Assembly (NCBI RefSeq): GCF_001558155.1
Contig: NZ_LOAS01000001.1
Location: forward strand, 431,279-495,278
Length of the DNA: 64,000 nt
Direction: 5' to 3'
Source: Aliiruegeria sabulilitoris
Lineage (GTDB): Bacteria; Pseudomonadota; Alphaproteobacteria; Rhodobacterales; Rhodobacteraceae
The position numbers were made by a program, and so were the translations under genes. Numbering within the stretch: position 1 is the stretch's first letter; every line of letters begins with the position of its first letter. Below are positions 36,122-45,042 of this stretch, one piece after another. A model generated the notes under the pieces. The model was given only the letters and a program-made list of their open reading frames with translations. It had not been told where the DNA came from and ran no database searches.

Positions 36122-37105
36122 ATGCGTGTGAGTCCACGTTTCATCAATGCCGGTGCGGTCTTCGTGATCGCGTTTTCCACCGGCTACGTAATGCAGAATG
36201 CCGACGCCCTGGCGGCGCGCTTTGGGGGGAATGACAATCCTGATCAGGTCCGGCTCGATACCGCTGCACAGCTCGACGCCGAGATCGCCGCTCCCCCGGA
36301 GGAGCTTGTCGAAGAGGCCCGGCTTGTTCCCCTCGAACACGAGATTTCCGTGCTCGGTACGCCTGCAACCCAATCCTACGCAAACCGCCTTGCCGGGTTG
36401 CTGCCAAAACACGCGCCCGCCCCCGCGCCGCAATGTGAAACGAGCCTGACCGCCAAGACGAAGCCCTCGGCAATGCTTGCGCTCGAAATCATGGCTCCCT
36501 GCCAGGCTGGCAAACGGGTTGAAATCCGCCACGAAGAACTGATTTTTGCCGAAACTCTGGACGATTCGGGAAACCTGCACGTCCAGATGCCCGCCCTGCG
36601 GGAAGTCGCGCATGTTACGGCGCATTTTTCCGACGGCCAGCTTCTCGAAACTTCTGCAGTGGTTTCCGATCTGGCGGAATTCGAGCGGATCGCGCTGCAA
36701 TGGCAGGGCGAGACCGGGGTCGAATTGCACGCCTACGAATTCGGCGCGGCCCGGGGCCACCCCGGCCACATCCACGCCGGAAATCCGCGTTCGCCGCGAC
36801 GGGCGGAACTCCTTGGGGCCGGTTTCCTGGCGAAACTGGGCACAGAGCAGGACGGACCACAAGCCGAGGTCTACAGCTTCCCGGCCGCTGACGCCCAATA
36901 TGAGGGAATGGTCCGAATGTCGGTCGAGCTGGCGGTGAGCAAGGCCAATTGCGGGCGCGAAATCCAGGCTCAGACCCTACGTGCGACGACGGACGGCGAA
37001 ATCGAACCCATGGATCTGTCACTTTCGGTTCCTGCCTGCGACTCTGTCGGCGAATTTCTGGTGTTGAACAACCTTCTGAGAGACATGAGTATCGCCGCTA
37101 ACTGA
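36122..37105 (+). CDS. conserved hypothetical exported protein, Rhodobacterales type
   Basis: A 327-residue protein that I cannot assign a function. The start at 36122 has an ideal GAAGGAGG site. The N-terminus is a signal anchor or signal peptide (NAGAVFVIAFSTGYVMQNADALAA). The rest looks periplasmic, with four cysteines that could pair (in PAPQCETSL, MAPCQAG, KANCGREI and VPACDSVG) and mixed beta-like segments. A histidine-rich stretch GHPGHIHAGN is near residue 220. It stands between the secA terminator and the OmpA-type gene 19 bp downstream, so these two are probably an operon; a similar protein is often found next to that gene in related bacteria (recalled, not checked). Confidence 0.75.
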   Translation: MRVSPRFINAGAVFVIAFSTGYVMQNADALAARFGGNDNPDQVRLDTAAQLDAEIAAPPEELVEEARLVPLEHEISVLGTPATQSYANRLAGLLPKHAPAPAPQCETSLTAKTKPSAMLALEIMAPCQAGKRVEIRHEELIFAETLDDSGNLHVQMPALREVAHVTAHFSDGQLLETSAVVSDLAEFERIALQWQGETGVELHAYEFGAARGHPGHIHAGNPRSPRRAELLGAGFLAKLGTEQDGPQAEVYSFPAADAQYEGMVRMSVELAVSKANCGREIQAQTLRATTDGEIEPMDLSLSVPACDSVGEFLVLNNLLRDMSIAAN

Positions 37106-37124
37106 AACGGGCCGATCCTGAACA

Positions 37125-38687
37125 ATGGCATCAATGCTTTCACGCGCGGCGGCCATCGCCGCGCTTCTTCTATTCGGAGCTGCATCCGTCGCGGCGCAGG
37201 ACGCCTTTCTAACGTCCCGCGACGGTGGGATCAGTCTTGAAGGAACGATGCTCGGATTCGATGGGGAGTTCTATCGCCTCAGGACCGAGTTCGGCGTCAT
37301 TACCATCGATGCCGAGGGCGTGGATTGCGAAGGGCCCGGTTGCCCGGACTTGCTGAGGCCGGTTGCGGATATCCGTTTGTCCGGGGACGCATCGCTCGGG
37401 CAAATCCTGTTGCCGGCCATGGTCGAAACCTTCGCGGCCACGAACGCGCTCTTGCCGAAGCGCGTGCAGGAAACGAAGGATCGCTTCAGTTATCACCTGA
37501 TTGATCCGACGCAGGATCGGCTGGTGGCCCGGTTCCATTTCAATTTGTCCGATTCGGCGCAGGGGCTGAACGACCTCATGGAGGATCGAGCAGACCTGGC
37601 CATGGCCAATCGCGCCGCGAATGCAGACGAAATTGCCCGAGGGCAAGCGGCCGGAATCGGTGATCTTTCAGGTCCGCGCCGATCCCGGATCGTGGCATTG
37701 GATGCCCTGGTGGCCGTGGTCGCGTCGCGCAACCCGGTGCGCCGGATCAGTCTGGAGCAACTGGCCGGTATCCGCTCCGGCAAGATCCAGAGTTGGAGGG
37801 AGCTTGGCGGCACACCGGATGCGATCGACCTGCATGAAATGGTTCCGGACGGAAGCACCGAACAGTTTCTGCCGGGGGGCGGCGCGACGGGTGAAACACC
37901 GCAACGTTCTGGCTGGCTTCTGCGACATGAGTCCAGCCCCGGCCTCGTGGACACGGTGGCGCGAAGCCCCGAAGCTCTCGGGCTCGTGCGATATTCCAAA
38001 ATGGGTCATGCGCGTCCGCTGGTGCTGACGGGCAGTTGTGGCCGGCAGATTTCGGTCTCGCCCGAGGCGATCAAGGCGGAGGACTACCCGCTGCCGCTGC
38101 CGCTCTACCTGTATGTACCGCCGCGGCGGCTGCCATTGCTGGGCCGCGAATTCCTTGACTGGCTCAACACCCCATCGGCCGAAATGGCCGTCAGGCGCGC
38201 GGGTTATGTCGATCAGGTACCGGTGGAGATTCCCGTGGCGGCGCAGGGAGAGCGACTCGCCAACGCGATTTCCGCAGCCGGAGAGGAGGTTTCGCTCGAA
38301 GACCTGCAGGAGCTTGTCACGGCCATGTCCGGCGCGCGGCGCCTGACGGCGACGTTCCGGTTCCGAAACGGCTCCGTCAATCTCGACGCGCAGTCGGAGG
38401 GAAACCTTGATCGACTCGCCCGCGATATCGAGATCGGCCTGCATGACGGAACCGAGATTATCCTGGCCGGCTTCTCCGACGGGCTTGGCCCGGCGGATGG
38501 CAATCGAGCCCTGTCGCTGGAGCGTGCGGAGACGGTGAGCGACGCGTTGCGGTCGATTATTCCGGCGGCGGACTGGGAGCGGGTCCGGCTCACGACCATC
38601 GGCATGGGAGAGGCTTTGCCGCTCGCATGTGACGACAGTGAGCGGGGCCGCCAGACGAATCGCAGGGTCGAGGTCTGGCTCCGGTAA
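37125..38687 (+). CDS. phosphate-binding-like domain fused to OmpA peptidoglycan-binding domain
   Basis: A 520-residue exported protein. A signal peptide (AAAIAALLLFGAASVAAQ) is followed by a small N-terminal module with GFDGEFYRLRTEFGVITIDA and a CEGPGC pair. A PstS-like substrate-binding domain at about 85-370 follows (LEQLAGIRSGKIQSWRELGG, LGLVRYSKMGHARPL, FLDWLNTPSAEMAVRRAGYV), with the hallmarks of the PBP_like phosphate family. The C-terminal 120 residues are an OmpA-like domain ending NRRVEVWLR. It is probably anchored to the cell wall in the periplasm with a ligand sensor. An ATG at 37134 is an alternative start. The partner gene upstream is of unknown function. Confidence 0.82.
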   Translation: MASMLSRAAAIAALLLFGAASVAAQDAFLTSRDGGISLEGTMLGFDGEFYRLRTEFGVITIDAEGVDCEGPGCPDLLRPVADIRLSGDASLGQILLPAMVETFAATNALLPKRVQETKDRFSYHLIDPTQDRLVARFHFNLSDSAQGLNDLMEDRADLAMANRAANADEIARGQAAGIGDLSGPRRSRIVALDALVAVVASRNPVRRISLEQLAGIRSGKIQSWRELGGTPDAIDLHEMVPDGSTEQFLPGGGATGETPQRSGWLLRHESSPGLVDTVARSPEALGLVRYSKMGHARPLVLTGSCGRQISVSPEAIKAEDYPLPLPLYLYVPPRRLPLLGREFLDWLNTPSAEMAVRRAGYVDQVPVEIPVAAQGERLANAISAAGEEVSLEDLQELVTAMSGARRLTATFRFRNGSVNLDAQSEGNLDRLARDIEIGLHDGTEIILAGFSDGLGPADGNRALSLERAETVSDALRSIIPAADWERVRLTTIGMGEALPLACDDSERGRQTNRRVEVWLR

Positions 38688-38710
38688 CTTCCGCTCCGTT
38701 TGCTGCAACT

Positions 38711-39484
38711 TCACAGGTAACCGGCGCTCCGGAAGCTGAATTCGGCTTCCCGGCCGATCACAAGGTGATCGTGGATCGTCAGGCCGAGCGCCTCCGCAGC
38801 GTTCACCATCTTCTCCGTCATGGCGACGTCGGCGGCCGATGGTGTAGGGTCCCCGGAGGGGTGGTTGTGAACGAGGATGAGCGCGGAAGCGTTCAGTTCC
38901 AACGCCCGCTTGACCACCTCCCGCGGATAGACTGGCACGTGATCCACCGTGCCGTGCCCCTGATCCTCATCTGCCAGCAACGTGTTCTTGCAGTCGAGAA
39001 AGAGCACGCGGAAATGTTCCGTTTCCCGGTGCGCCATGTTCGTATGACAGTAATCCAGCAGCGAGTCCCAGCAGGTGAGGACCGGCCGGCGAAGGATCTT
39101 TGCCCGACTCAGGCGCTGTGCCGACGCTTCGACGATCTTGAGTTCCAGGATGACCATGGTCCCAACACCGGGCACCGACTGCAGGCGGCTGGCAGGGGCG
39201 GAGATGACGCGGTTGAAATCGCCGAAAGTCTCGATCAATTTCCGCGCCAGTGGCTTCACGTCGTGGCGGGGCACCGCGCGGAAAAGCACCAGCTCCAGTA
39301 ATTCGTAATCGGGAACCGACTTGGGGCCTGCCTGCAGGAATCGCTCCCGCAGGCGTTGACGATGATCCTTCAGGTAGGATGGCTGCATCGGAGCCACGCT
39401 ATGCGTCTGTTGCGGCGGAAGCGGTGCTTCGTCAGTGCCAAAAAGCGGCAGCGCAGATTCGGAAAATGCTTGGGCGATGGTCAT
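38711..39484 (-). CDS. radC: RadC family JAB1/MPN-domain protein
   Basis: A 257-residue protein. The N-terminal helix-hairpin-helix region includes DYELLELVLFRAVPRHDVKP and SVPGVGTMVILELKIVE; the C-terminal MPN domain carries ILVHNHPSGDPTPSAADVAM with the HxH-S-D metal motif and HDHLVIGREAEFSFRSAGYL. The name RadC is historical: no DNA repair role has held up, and the metalloprotease-like domain has no proven substrate. The ATG at 39484 was preferred over the TTG six codons upstream. It is transcribed alone, on the same side as the dnaK operon end but facing the OmpA-type gene. Confidence 0.9.
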   Translation of the reverse strand: MTIAQAFSESALPLFGTDEAPLPPQQTHSVAPMQPSYLKDHRQRLRERFLQAGPKSVPDYELLELVLFRAVPRHDVKPLARKLIETFGDFNRVISAPASRLQSVPGVGTMVILELKIVEASAQRLSRAKILRRPVLTCWDSLLDYCHTNMAHRETEHFRVLFLDCKNTLLADEDQGHGTVDHVPVYPREVVKRALELNASALILVHNHPSGDPTPSAADVAMTEKMVNAAEALGLTIHDHLVIGREAEFSFRSAGYL

Positions 39485-39532
39485 GCGCAAACCATCGTCC
39501 AAGCATTTGAATTAAAGATTAAGGGTAGAGGG

Positions 39533-40690
39533 TTATCCCTTCATCTCGTCCCAGAAATCCTTCACCTTGGAGAAGAAGTTCGACGAACGCGGGTTGTTTT
39601 CCGCGCTCAACTCGTCGAATTCCCGCAGGAGTTCTTTCTGGCGCGACGTCAGGTTCACCGGCGTTTCCACGATAAGTTCGATGAACATGTCGCCGAATCC
39701 AGCCCCCCGCAGCGCCGGCATCCCCTTGCCGCGCAGGCGCATCTGCTTACCGGTTTGCGACCCCGCAGGCACTTTCACGCGAGAGCGGCCGCCTTCGATG
39801 GTTGGAACCTCGATATCACCGCCAAGCGCCGCCGATGCGACACTCACGGGAACCTGGCAGAACAGGTGCTGTGCGTCCCGGTTGAATATCTCGTGCTCGG
39901 CAACCTCGATGAAGATATAAAGATCGCCCGACGGGCCGCCGCGCGTGCCAGCGTCCCCTTCTCCGGCGAGACGAATGCGCGTGCCCGTCTCGACCCCGGC
40001 GGGGATATTGACGGAGAGCGAGCGCTCCTTCTCGACACGGCCATTGCCGTGGCAGGTCTGGCAGGGGTTCTTGATGATCTGGCCTAGCCCGTTACAGGTC
40101 GGGCAGGTGCGCTCGACCGTGAAGAAGCCCTGCTGCGCGCGAACCTTGCCCATGCCCGAGCAGGTCGGACAGGAAACCGGCTCCGCACCGCCTTCGGCTC
40201 CGGTGCCCGAGCAGGCACCGCAAGCGACGGAGGTCGGCACGTTGATCGTCTTCTGAACGCCCTTGTAGGCCTCTTCGAGGCTCACCCTCAGGTTGTAGCG
40301 GAGATCCGAGCCACGGGTCGCGCGTTGCCGCCCGCCGCCGCGCTGCCCGCCCATGAAATCGCCGAACAGGTCGTCGAAAACATCCGAAAACGCCGAGGCG
40401 AAATCGCCCTGGCCATGGAAACCGCCGCCGCGCGGCCCGCCACCGGGGGCACCGCCCATGCCGCCCTCGAAGGCGGCGTGGCCGAAGCGGTCATAGGCGG
40501 CTTTCTTGTCGGCATCCTTCAGGACGTCATAGGCCTCGTTCGCTTCCTTGAACTGGGCCTCCGCATTCGGGTTGTCGGAATTGCTGTCGGGGTGAAGCTC
40601 ACGCGCCTTGCGGCGGTAGGCCTTCTTGATCTCGGCCTCCGATGCTCCACGCGCGACGCCAAGCACCTCGTAATAGTCACGTTTTGCCAT
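39533..40690 (-). CDS. dnaJ: chaperone DnaJ
   Basis: A 385-residue type I Hsp40. The J domain (1-70) has the HPD motif in [10 protein letters not shown]; a Gly/Phe-rich linker ([16 protein letters not shown]) follows; the zinc domain has four CxxCxGxG-type repeats ([32 protein letters not shown]); then the substrate-binding beta domains. It delivers substrates to DnaK and stimulates its ATPase. It lies 73 bp downstream of dnaK on the same strand; that gap has only a short GC-rich imperfect repeat. Confidence 0.97.
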   Translation of the reverse strand: MAKRDYYEVLGVARGASEAEIKKAYRRKARELHPDSNSDNPNAEAQFKEANEAYDVLKDADKKAAYDRFGHAAFEGGMGGAPGGGPRGGGFHGQGDFASAFSDVFDDLFGDFMGGQRGGGRQRATRGSDLRYNLRVSLEEAYKGVQKTINVPTSVACGACSGTGAEGGAEPVSCPTCSGMGKVRAQQGFFTVERTCPTCNGLGQIIKNPCQTCHGNGRVEKERSLSVNIPAGVETGTRIRLAGEGDAGTRGGPSGDLYIFIEVAEHEIFNRDAQHLFCQVPVSVASAALGGDIEVPTIEGGRSRVKVPAGSQTGKQMRLRGKGMPALRGAGFGDMFIELIVETPVNLTSRQKELLREFDELSAENNPRSSNFFSKVKDFWDEMKG

Positions 40691-40763
40691 CGGTTATCCC
40701 TCTGCCTCCACGACGCAAGCCGGCCCAGTTACCCGGACCGGCCCACTGGAGGTATTACGGTGC

Positions 40764-42677
40764 TCAGCGCTTTTCGTCGCCCAGGTCCTCGAAGTCGGCA
40801 TCCACGATGTCTTCATCGACACCGTGCGGCTCTTCTTCGCCTTCCGGCGCGACTTCGCCAGCCTTCTGCTGCTCGGCCTTGTAGATGGCTTCGCCAAGCT
40901 TCATCGCGGCTTCGGTCAGGTTCTGGATACCGGACTTGATCTTGCCCAGATCCGAGCCTTCGAGCGCCTCTTCGAGCGGACCCATCGCCAGTTCGATCGC
41001 CTCGACGGTCGAGGGGTCGACCTTGTCGGAGTGATCGGAGAGCGATTTCTTGGTCGAGTGCAGCAGGCTCTCGCCCTGGTTGCGGGCTTCGACCAGCTCC
41101 TTCTTCTCCTTGTCGGCCTCGGCATTGGCCTCAGCATCGCGCACCATCTGCTCGATCTCGTCGTCATTGAGACCACCAGAGGCCTGGATGGTGATGTTCT
41201 GCTCCTTGCCGGTGCCCTTGTCCTTGGCGGAAACGGACACGATGCCGTTGGCGTCGATATCGAAGGTCACCTCGATCTGCGGCAGGCCGCGCGGCGCCGG
41301 CGGGATGTCTTCCAGGTTGAACTGGCCGAGCATCTTGTTGTCGGCAGCCATTTCACGCTCGCCCTGGAACACCCGGATCGTCACGGCGTTCTGGTTGTCC
41401 TCGGCGGTCGAGAAGATCTGGCTTTTCTTGGTCGGGATCGTGGTGTTGCGGTCGATCAGGCGGGTGAAGACACCGCCCAGCGTCTCGATGCCGAGCGACA
41501 GCGGCGTCACGTCGAGCAGGACCACGTCCTTTACGTCACCCTGCAGCACGCCGGCCTGGATGGCCGCACCGGAGGCCACGACTTCGTCGGGGTTGACCCC
41601 CTTGTGCGGCTCCTTGCCGAAGAACTTGGTGACCTCTTCCACGACCTTGGGCATGCGGGTCATGCCGCCGACGAGGACGATTTCGTCAATGTCGTTGATC
41701 GTCAGGCCGGCATCCTTGAGCGCCGCCTGGCAGGGCTTGATCGACGCCTTGATCAGGTCGCCAACAAGGCTCTCCAGCTTGGCACGGGTCAGCTTCATGA
41801 CCATGTGCAGCGGCGTGCCACCGTTCGGATCCATCGAGATGAACGGCTGGTTGATCTCGGTCTGCTGCGAGCTGGACAGTTCGATCTTGGCCTTTTCCGC
41901 AGCTTCCTTCAGTCGCTGCAGCGCCATCTTGTCCTTCGTCAGGTCGACGCCGTGCTCTTTCTTGAACTCGTCGGCGAGGTACTGGACGATCCGCATGTCG
42001 AAATCTTCACCGCCGAGGAACGTGTCGCCGTTGGTGGATTTCACCTCGAACAGACCTTCGTCGATCTCCAGAACGGTCACGTCGAAGGTACCGCCGCCAA
42101 GGTCGTAGACAGCGATCGTCTTGGTCTCTTCCTTGTCCAGACCATAGGCCAACGCAGCCGCGGTCGGCTCGTTGATGATCCGCAGCACTTCAAGGCCGGC
42201 GATCTTGCCGGCGTCCTTGGTGGCCTGACGCTGGGCGTCGTTGAAATAGGCGGGAACCGTGATCACCGCCTGAGTGACGCTTTCACCCAGGTAGGATTCA
42301 GCGGTCTCTTTCATCTTTTGCAGGATGAAGGCCGAAATCTGGCTCGGGGAGTACTTTTCACCGCGCGCCTGGACCCAGGCGTCGCCGTTGCCACCATCGA
42401 CGATTTCGAAGGGGACAATCTTGCGGTCCTTCGCGACCGCCGGATCATCTTCGCGGCGGCCGATCAGGCGCTTCACCGCAAAAATGGTGTTCTCGGGGTT
42501 CGTGACGGCCTGCCGCTTGGCGGGCTGGCCCACGAGCCGTTCGTTTTCTGTAAAGGCGACGATCGACGGAGTCGTACGCGCACCTTCGGCATTCTCGATC
42601 ACGCGGGGCTGCGACCCGTCCATGATGGCGACGCAGCTGTTCGTCGTACCGAGGTCGATACCGATGACTTTGGCCAT
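40764..42677 (-). CDS. dnaK: chaperone DnaK (Hsp70)
   Basis: A 637-residue Hsp70 starting [20 protein letters not shown]. The ATPase domain includes [20 protein letters not shown] and [18 protein letters not shown], then [14 protein letters not shown] at the linker, the substrate-binding domain, and a C-terminal lid ending [17 protein letters not shown]. The open frame continues 12 codons upstream without similarity. The upstream region has an excellent match to an alphaproteobacterial RpoH promoter at 42786-42814. It forms the dnaK-dnaJ operon; grpE is not adjacent. Confidence 0.98.
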   Translation of the reverse strand: MAKVIGIDLGTTNSCVAIMDGSQPRVIENAEGARTTPSIVAFTENERLVGQPAKRQAVTNPENTIFAVKRLIGRREDDPAVAKDRKIVPFEIVDGGNGDAWVQARGEKYSPSQISAFILQKMKETAESYLGESVTQAVITVPAYFNDAQRQATKDAGKIAGLEVLRIINEPTAAALAYGLDKEETKTIAVYDLGGGTFDVTVLEIDEGLFEVKSTNGDTFLGGEDFDMRIVQYLADEFKKEHGVDLTKDKMALQRLKEAAEKAKIELSSSQQTEINQPFISMDPNGGTPLHMVMKLTRAKLESLVGDLIKASIKPCQAALKDAGLTINDIDEIVLVGGMTRMPKVVEEVTKFFGKEPHKGVNPDEVVASGAAIQAGVLQGDVKDVVLLDVTPLSLGIETLGGVFTRLIDRNTTIPTKKSQIFSTAEDNQNAVTIRVFQGEREMAADNKMLGQFNLEDIPPAPRGLPQIEVTFDIDANGIVSVSAKDKGTGKEQNITIQASGGLNDDEIEQMVRDAEANAEADKEKKELVEARNQGESLLHSTKKSLSDHSDKVDPSTVEAIELAMGPLEEALEGSDLGKIKSGIQNLTEAAMKLGEAIYKAEQQKAGEVAPEGEEEPHGVDEDIVDADFEDLGDEKR

Positions 42678-42785
42678 TTGCTTTCTACCTCTCTTGGCGA
42701 TGTTGCGGGACACAGGCCCTGTAAGGCTCCCGGCCCCAATCCCAGTTAGTTGGCCGGATGGCTGCCCGGCCTAGCATCTCGGGGT

Positions 42786-42814
42786 ATATAGGAGTGCATT
42801 CCTAGCCCTGCAAG
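42786..42814 (-). promoter_or_regulatory. heat-shock (RpoH, sigma-32) promoter of dnaK
   Basis: On the minus strand: CTTG (42811-42814), an 18-bp spacer and CCTATAT (42786-42792). This agrees at every defined base with the alphaproteobacterial RpoH consensus CTTG-N17/18-CYTATNT. The same stretch can also be read as a sigma-70 promoter (TTGCAG-N17-TATATA), so it may serve both. The implied leader is about 100 nt before the dnaK ATG. Confidence 0.78.
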
Positions 42815-42843
42815 CCGGGAAGCGAGGCAGATATGGACCAAAA

Positions 42844-43467
42844 ATGGTGAAGAAAATGGAACCAACACCGAGTTTGTGTATCCGCGGCGTCTCGATTTTC
42901 CAGGGGCTGCTCGATTCCGCCGCCCAGATGGAAATGGTCGCGGCGCTGAGAGAGGTGGCTCGAATGGCACCCTTTTTTAGGCCGGTGACGTCGCGCGGCC
43001 AGTCCATGTCGGTGCGCATGACGTCGGCCGGGCAGGTCGGCTGGGTGAGCGACCGGCGGGGCTATCGCTACGAGCCGCGCCATCCCGAAGGGTCGAACTG
43101 GCCGCCCATTCCCGAATCGGTTCTGGCCGTGTGGTCGCAGGTCGTTCCGAATGCGCGGATGCCCGATTCCTGCCTGGTGAACTTCTACGATGCCGACGCG
43201 CGGATGGGCATGCACCAGGACCGTGACGAGGCAGATCTGGAGCAGCCGGTGGTATCGATCTCGCTTGGCGATGACGCGCTGTTTCGCATTGGCAACCTGA
43301 CCCGTGGCGGCAAGACCGAGTCCGTTTGGCTGAAGTCGGGCGATGTGCTCGTGATCGGGGGCGCGGCGCGGCTCGTCTATCACGGGATCGACCGGATCCG
43401 GGCGGGAAGCTCGAAATTGCTGCCGGATGGCGGGCGGATCAACCTCACGCTGCGGGTTGCGCGCTAA
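42844..43467 (+). CDS. alkB: alpha-ketoglutarate-dependent DNA repair dioxygenase AlkB
   Basis: A 207-residue Fe(II)/2-oxoglutarate dioxygenase that removes methyl groups from 1-methyladenine and 3-methylcytosine. The iron ligands are His and Asp in GMHQDRDEAD and His in VYHGIDRI; the 2-oxoglutarate-binding arginines are in RINLTLRVAR at the C-terminus. NFYDADARMGMH is the family signature. The frame allows starts at 42844 (MVKKMEPTP) or four codons later. It is divergent from dnaK, and the dnaK heat-shock promoter ends just 30 bp upstream of this ATG. Confidence 0.93.
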   Translation: MVKKMEPTPSLCIRGVSIFQGLLDSAAQMEMVAALREVARMAPFFRPVTSRGQSMSVRMTSAGQVGWVSDRRGYRYEPRHPEGSNWPPIPESVLAVWSQVVPNARMPDSCLVNFYDADARMGMHQDRDEADLEQPVVSISLGDDALFRIGNLTRGGKTESVWLKSGDVLVIGGAARLVYHGIDRIRAGSSKLLPDGGRINLTLRVAR

Positions 43468-43478
43468 TCGGTGCGGGG

Positions 43479-44099
43479 TCAGCGCTGGTCGAGGGTGCAG
43501 CAGCCATGGAGAAGATGCCGGTCATTCCCCTGTCTTGCGAGCAGCAGGAGCTGCCATCCGAAGCTCCGGTCGGACATCCCGTCCGTGCAGGAAGCCGGCT
43601 CGATGACGCCGGACAGATCGTGGTTTGGCAAGGGAATGTCGAAACCGGACACAACCTCGTAGAGACGCGCGGCAAAGAAGGGGCCGGTTTGCGGCTGAGC
43701 GCCTCCCATCTCGCTATAGGTGGCCATCCCGTCCGAAAAATCGAGAGACCAGAAGGGCTCGGTGCCGTAGCAACGCATTCCGTTGGGAACACCGCCTGAA
43801 GGAAACGGGCGCGGGCTCAGATACGCCATCGAGACCCAGCCATCGGTTTCCCCGGCAATGATCCGTCCCCAGGCGCCGGAGGAATTCAGCGCGGTCACCT
43901 CGATACCGGTTTCGAACGGGCCCAGCTCGCCGATGATCGCTGCCGCGCCGCTCGGTTCTGCGCGAATATTCAACGTGTCGTCCGCGGCCACCCCGGTGAC
44001 ATCATGCAATTTCGGGATGTGGACCTGTTCGACTTGTGCGGAAAGCCCGGAAGCTGTCAGGGCGACAGCGGCGAGGATGCAAAGGGTTCTGAGGATCAT
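43479..44099 (-). CDS. exported SH3-domain protein with CxGTEPFW domain
   Basis: A 206-residue protein with a signal peptide (ILRTLCILAAVALTASGLSA). Residues about 33-95 form a bacterial SH3-like domain (TLNIRAEPSGAAAIIGELGP and GWVSMAYLSPRPFP). The second half begins with MRCYGTEPFWSLDFSDGMAT, a motif of COG3650-type exported proteins, and ends with cysteines in PASCTDGM and GCCTLDQR. Such proteins often bind cell wall or cell-surface ligands, but no function is established. The ATG overlaps the stop of the KpsM-like permease gene (ATGA), so they are translationally coupled. The open frame upstream of the ATG is antisense noise. Confidence 0.82.
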   Translation of the reverse strand: MILRTLCILAAVALTASGLSAQVEQVHIPKLHDVTGVAADDTLNIRAEPSGAAAIIGELGPFETGIEVTALNSSGAWGRIIAGETDGWVSMAYLSPRPFPSGGVPNGMRCYGTEPFWSLDFSDGMATYSEMGGAQPQTGPFFAARLYEVVSGFDIPLPNHDLSGVIEPASCTDGMSDRSFGWQLLLLARQGNDRHLLHGCCTLDQR

Positions 44100-44917
44100 C
44101 TTTTGGCCTGCCAGGAAAGGGATGCGTTCTTTCGCGTGTAATGCTCGCCCATCAAGCCGATGAAAATGAGCGCGACACTGAGCCAGAACGGGTAGGAAAT
44201 GTTCGAGTGATGCGGGTTGTAGTTGATGAATACGTAGCCGCGGCACTGGTCGATCGTGTGAAAGAGCGGGTTCCAGGTGAAAAAGGCGAGCATGAAGCCG
44301 GGCATCTGGTTGGCGACGAACATCTTGCCCGAGGCGATCATGTTCGCCCGGGAATAGACATTGGAGACGACCTGGACGAAGCCCGGGAACCACGGTTTGA
44401 TCGCCAGAAAGACCATGCCGATGGCCACGCCCGAGAACCAGGAAAGCAGCACCATGCCCATGGCGCCGACCGGCTTGTCGACGACGACCGGGGTTATGGC
44501 GAGGTGATAGATGCCCAGCACCACGAGCATGGTCAGCAGCTGGATATAGAGCGCACCGAAAGCCGCCGCCGAGATCGCGATGATCGTGTTCATCGGCGCG
44601 TGTTTCATCATCGCCGAAGACGGACCTTCGGAATTGACCACGGCGCCCATGGCCTTGGTATGGGTCATGAAGAGGAAGATCCCCGACATGATGTAGAGCA
44701 GGAAGTCCCCCCTGAGGGCCGCGCCGCGCCATCCCATGACCGAAAACATCACGAAAAAGGCCATCACGAAGACGACCGTCTGCATCATGTTCATCAGCAG
44801 GCCGATGAGGGCGTTGCCATGCGTCTTGCGCAGGCTGCGGACGGTCGCGTGATAGATCAGCTGTCCGAGCCGGAGGGCCGACCCGGTACTGCCATTCGGT
44901 TTACTGACCTGGAACAT
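44096..44917 (-). CDS. ABC-2 type permease, KpsM-like polysaccharide exporter subunit
   Basis: About 273 residues with six membrane helices. The N-terminus (MFQVSKPNGS, RLGQLIYHATVRSLRKTHGN) and the segment NPLFHTIDQCRGYVFINYNP match the KpsM/RkpT-type permeases that export capsular polysaccharide or O-antigen precursors with a KpsT-like ATPase. No ATPase gene lies next to it; the partner must be elsewhere. The start is uncertain: 44917 gives the family-like N-terminus, while the frame is open to a GTG at 45028 that has a purine-rich site. It is divergent from cysQ. Confidence 0.82.
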   Translation of the reverse strand: MFQVSKPNGSTGSALRLGQLIYHATVRSLRKTHGNALIGLLMNMMQTVVFVMAFFVMFSVMGWRGAALRGDFLLYIMSGIFLFMTHTKAMGAVVNSEGPSSAMMKHAPMNTIIAISAAAFGALYIQLLTMLVVLGIYHLAITPVVVDKPVGAMGMVLLSWFSGVAIGMVFLAIKPWFPGFVQVVSNVYSRANMIASGKMFVANQMPGFMLAFFTWNPLFHTIDQCRGYVFINYNPHHSNISYPFWLSVALIFIGLMGEHYTRKNASLSWQAKR

Positions 44918-45042
44918 GTGGAGAATTGTCGCTTTTAGGTTAGGGCCAGTTCTTTTTACCAAGGAAAACTTGCCGTTCCCTTGACGCGGAACGATAAGGG
45001 GCTGGATGACATATATCAACGAATTCACCTGCCCCCTGGAGT

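Noticed and set aside
40691-40763. A hairpin in the dnaK-dnaJ gap (GCCGG ... CCGGC)
   Set aside because: The stem is only about 5 bp, with a long loop and no T-run, so it is not convincing as a terminator or a regulatory structure.
40824-42749. A 641-codon open frame opposite dnaK, and a similar one opposite nusA (25222-27414)
   Set aside because: Both follow third-position GC bias of the real genes and have no independent support.
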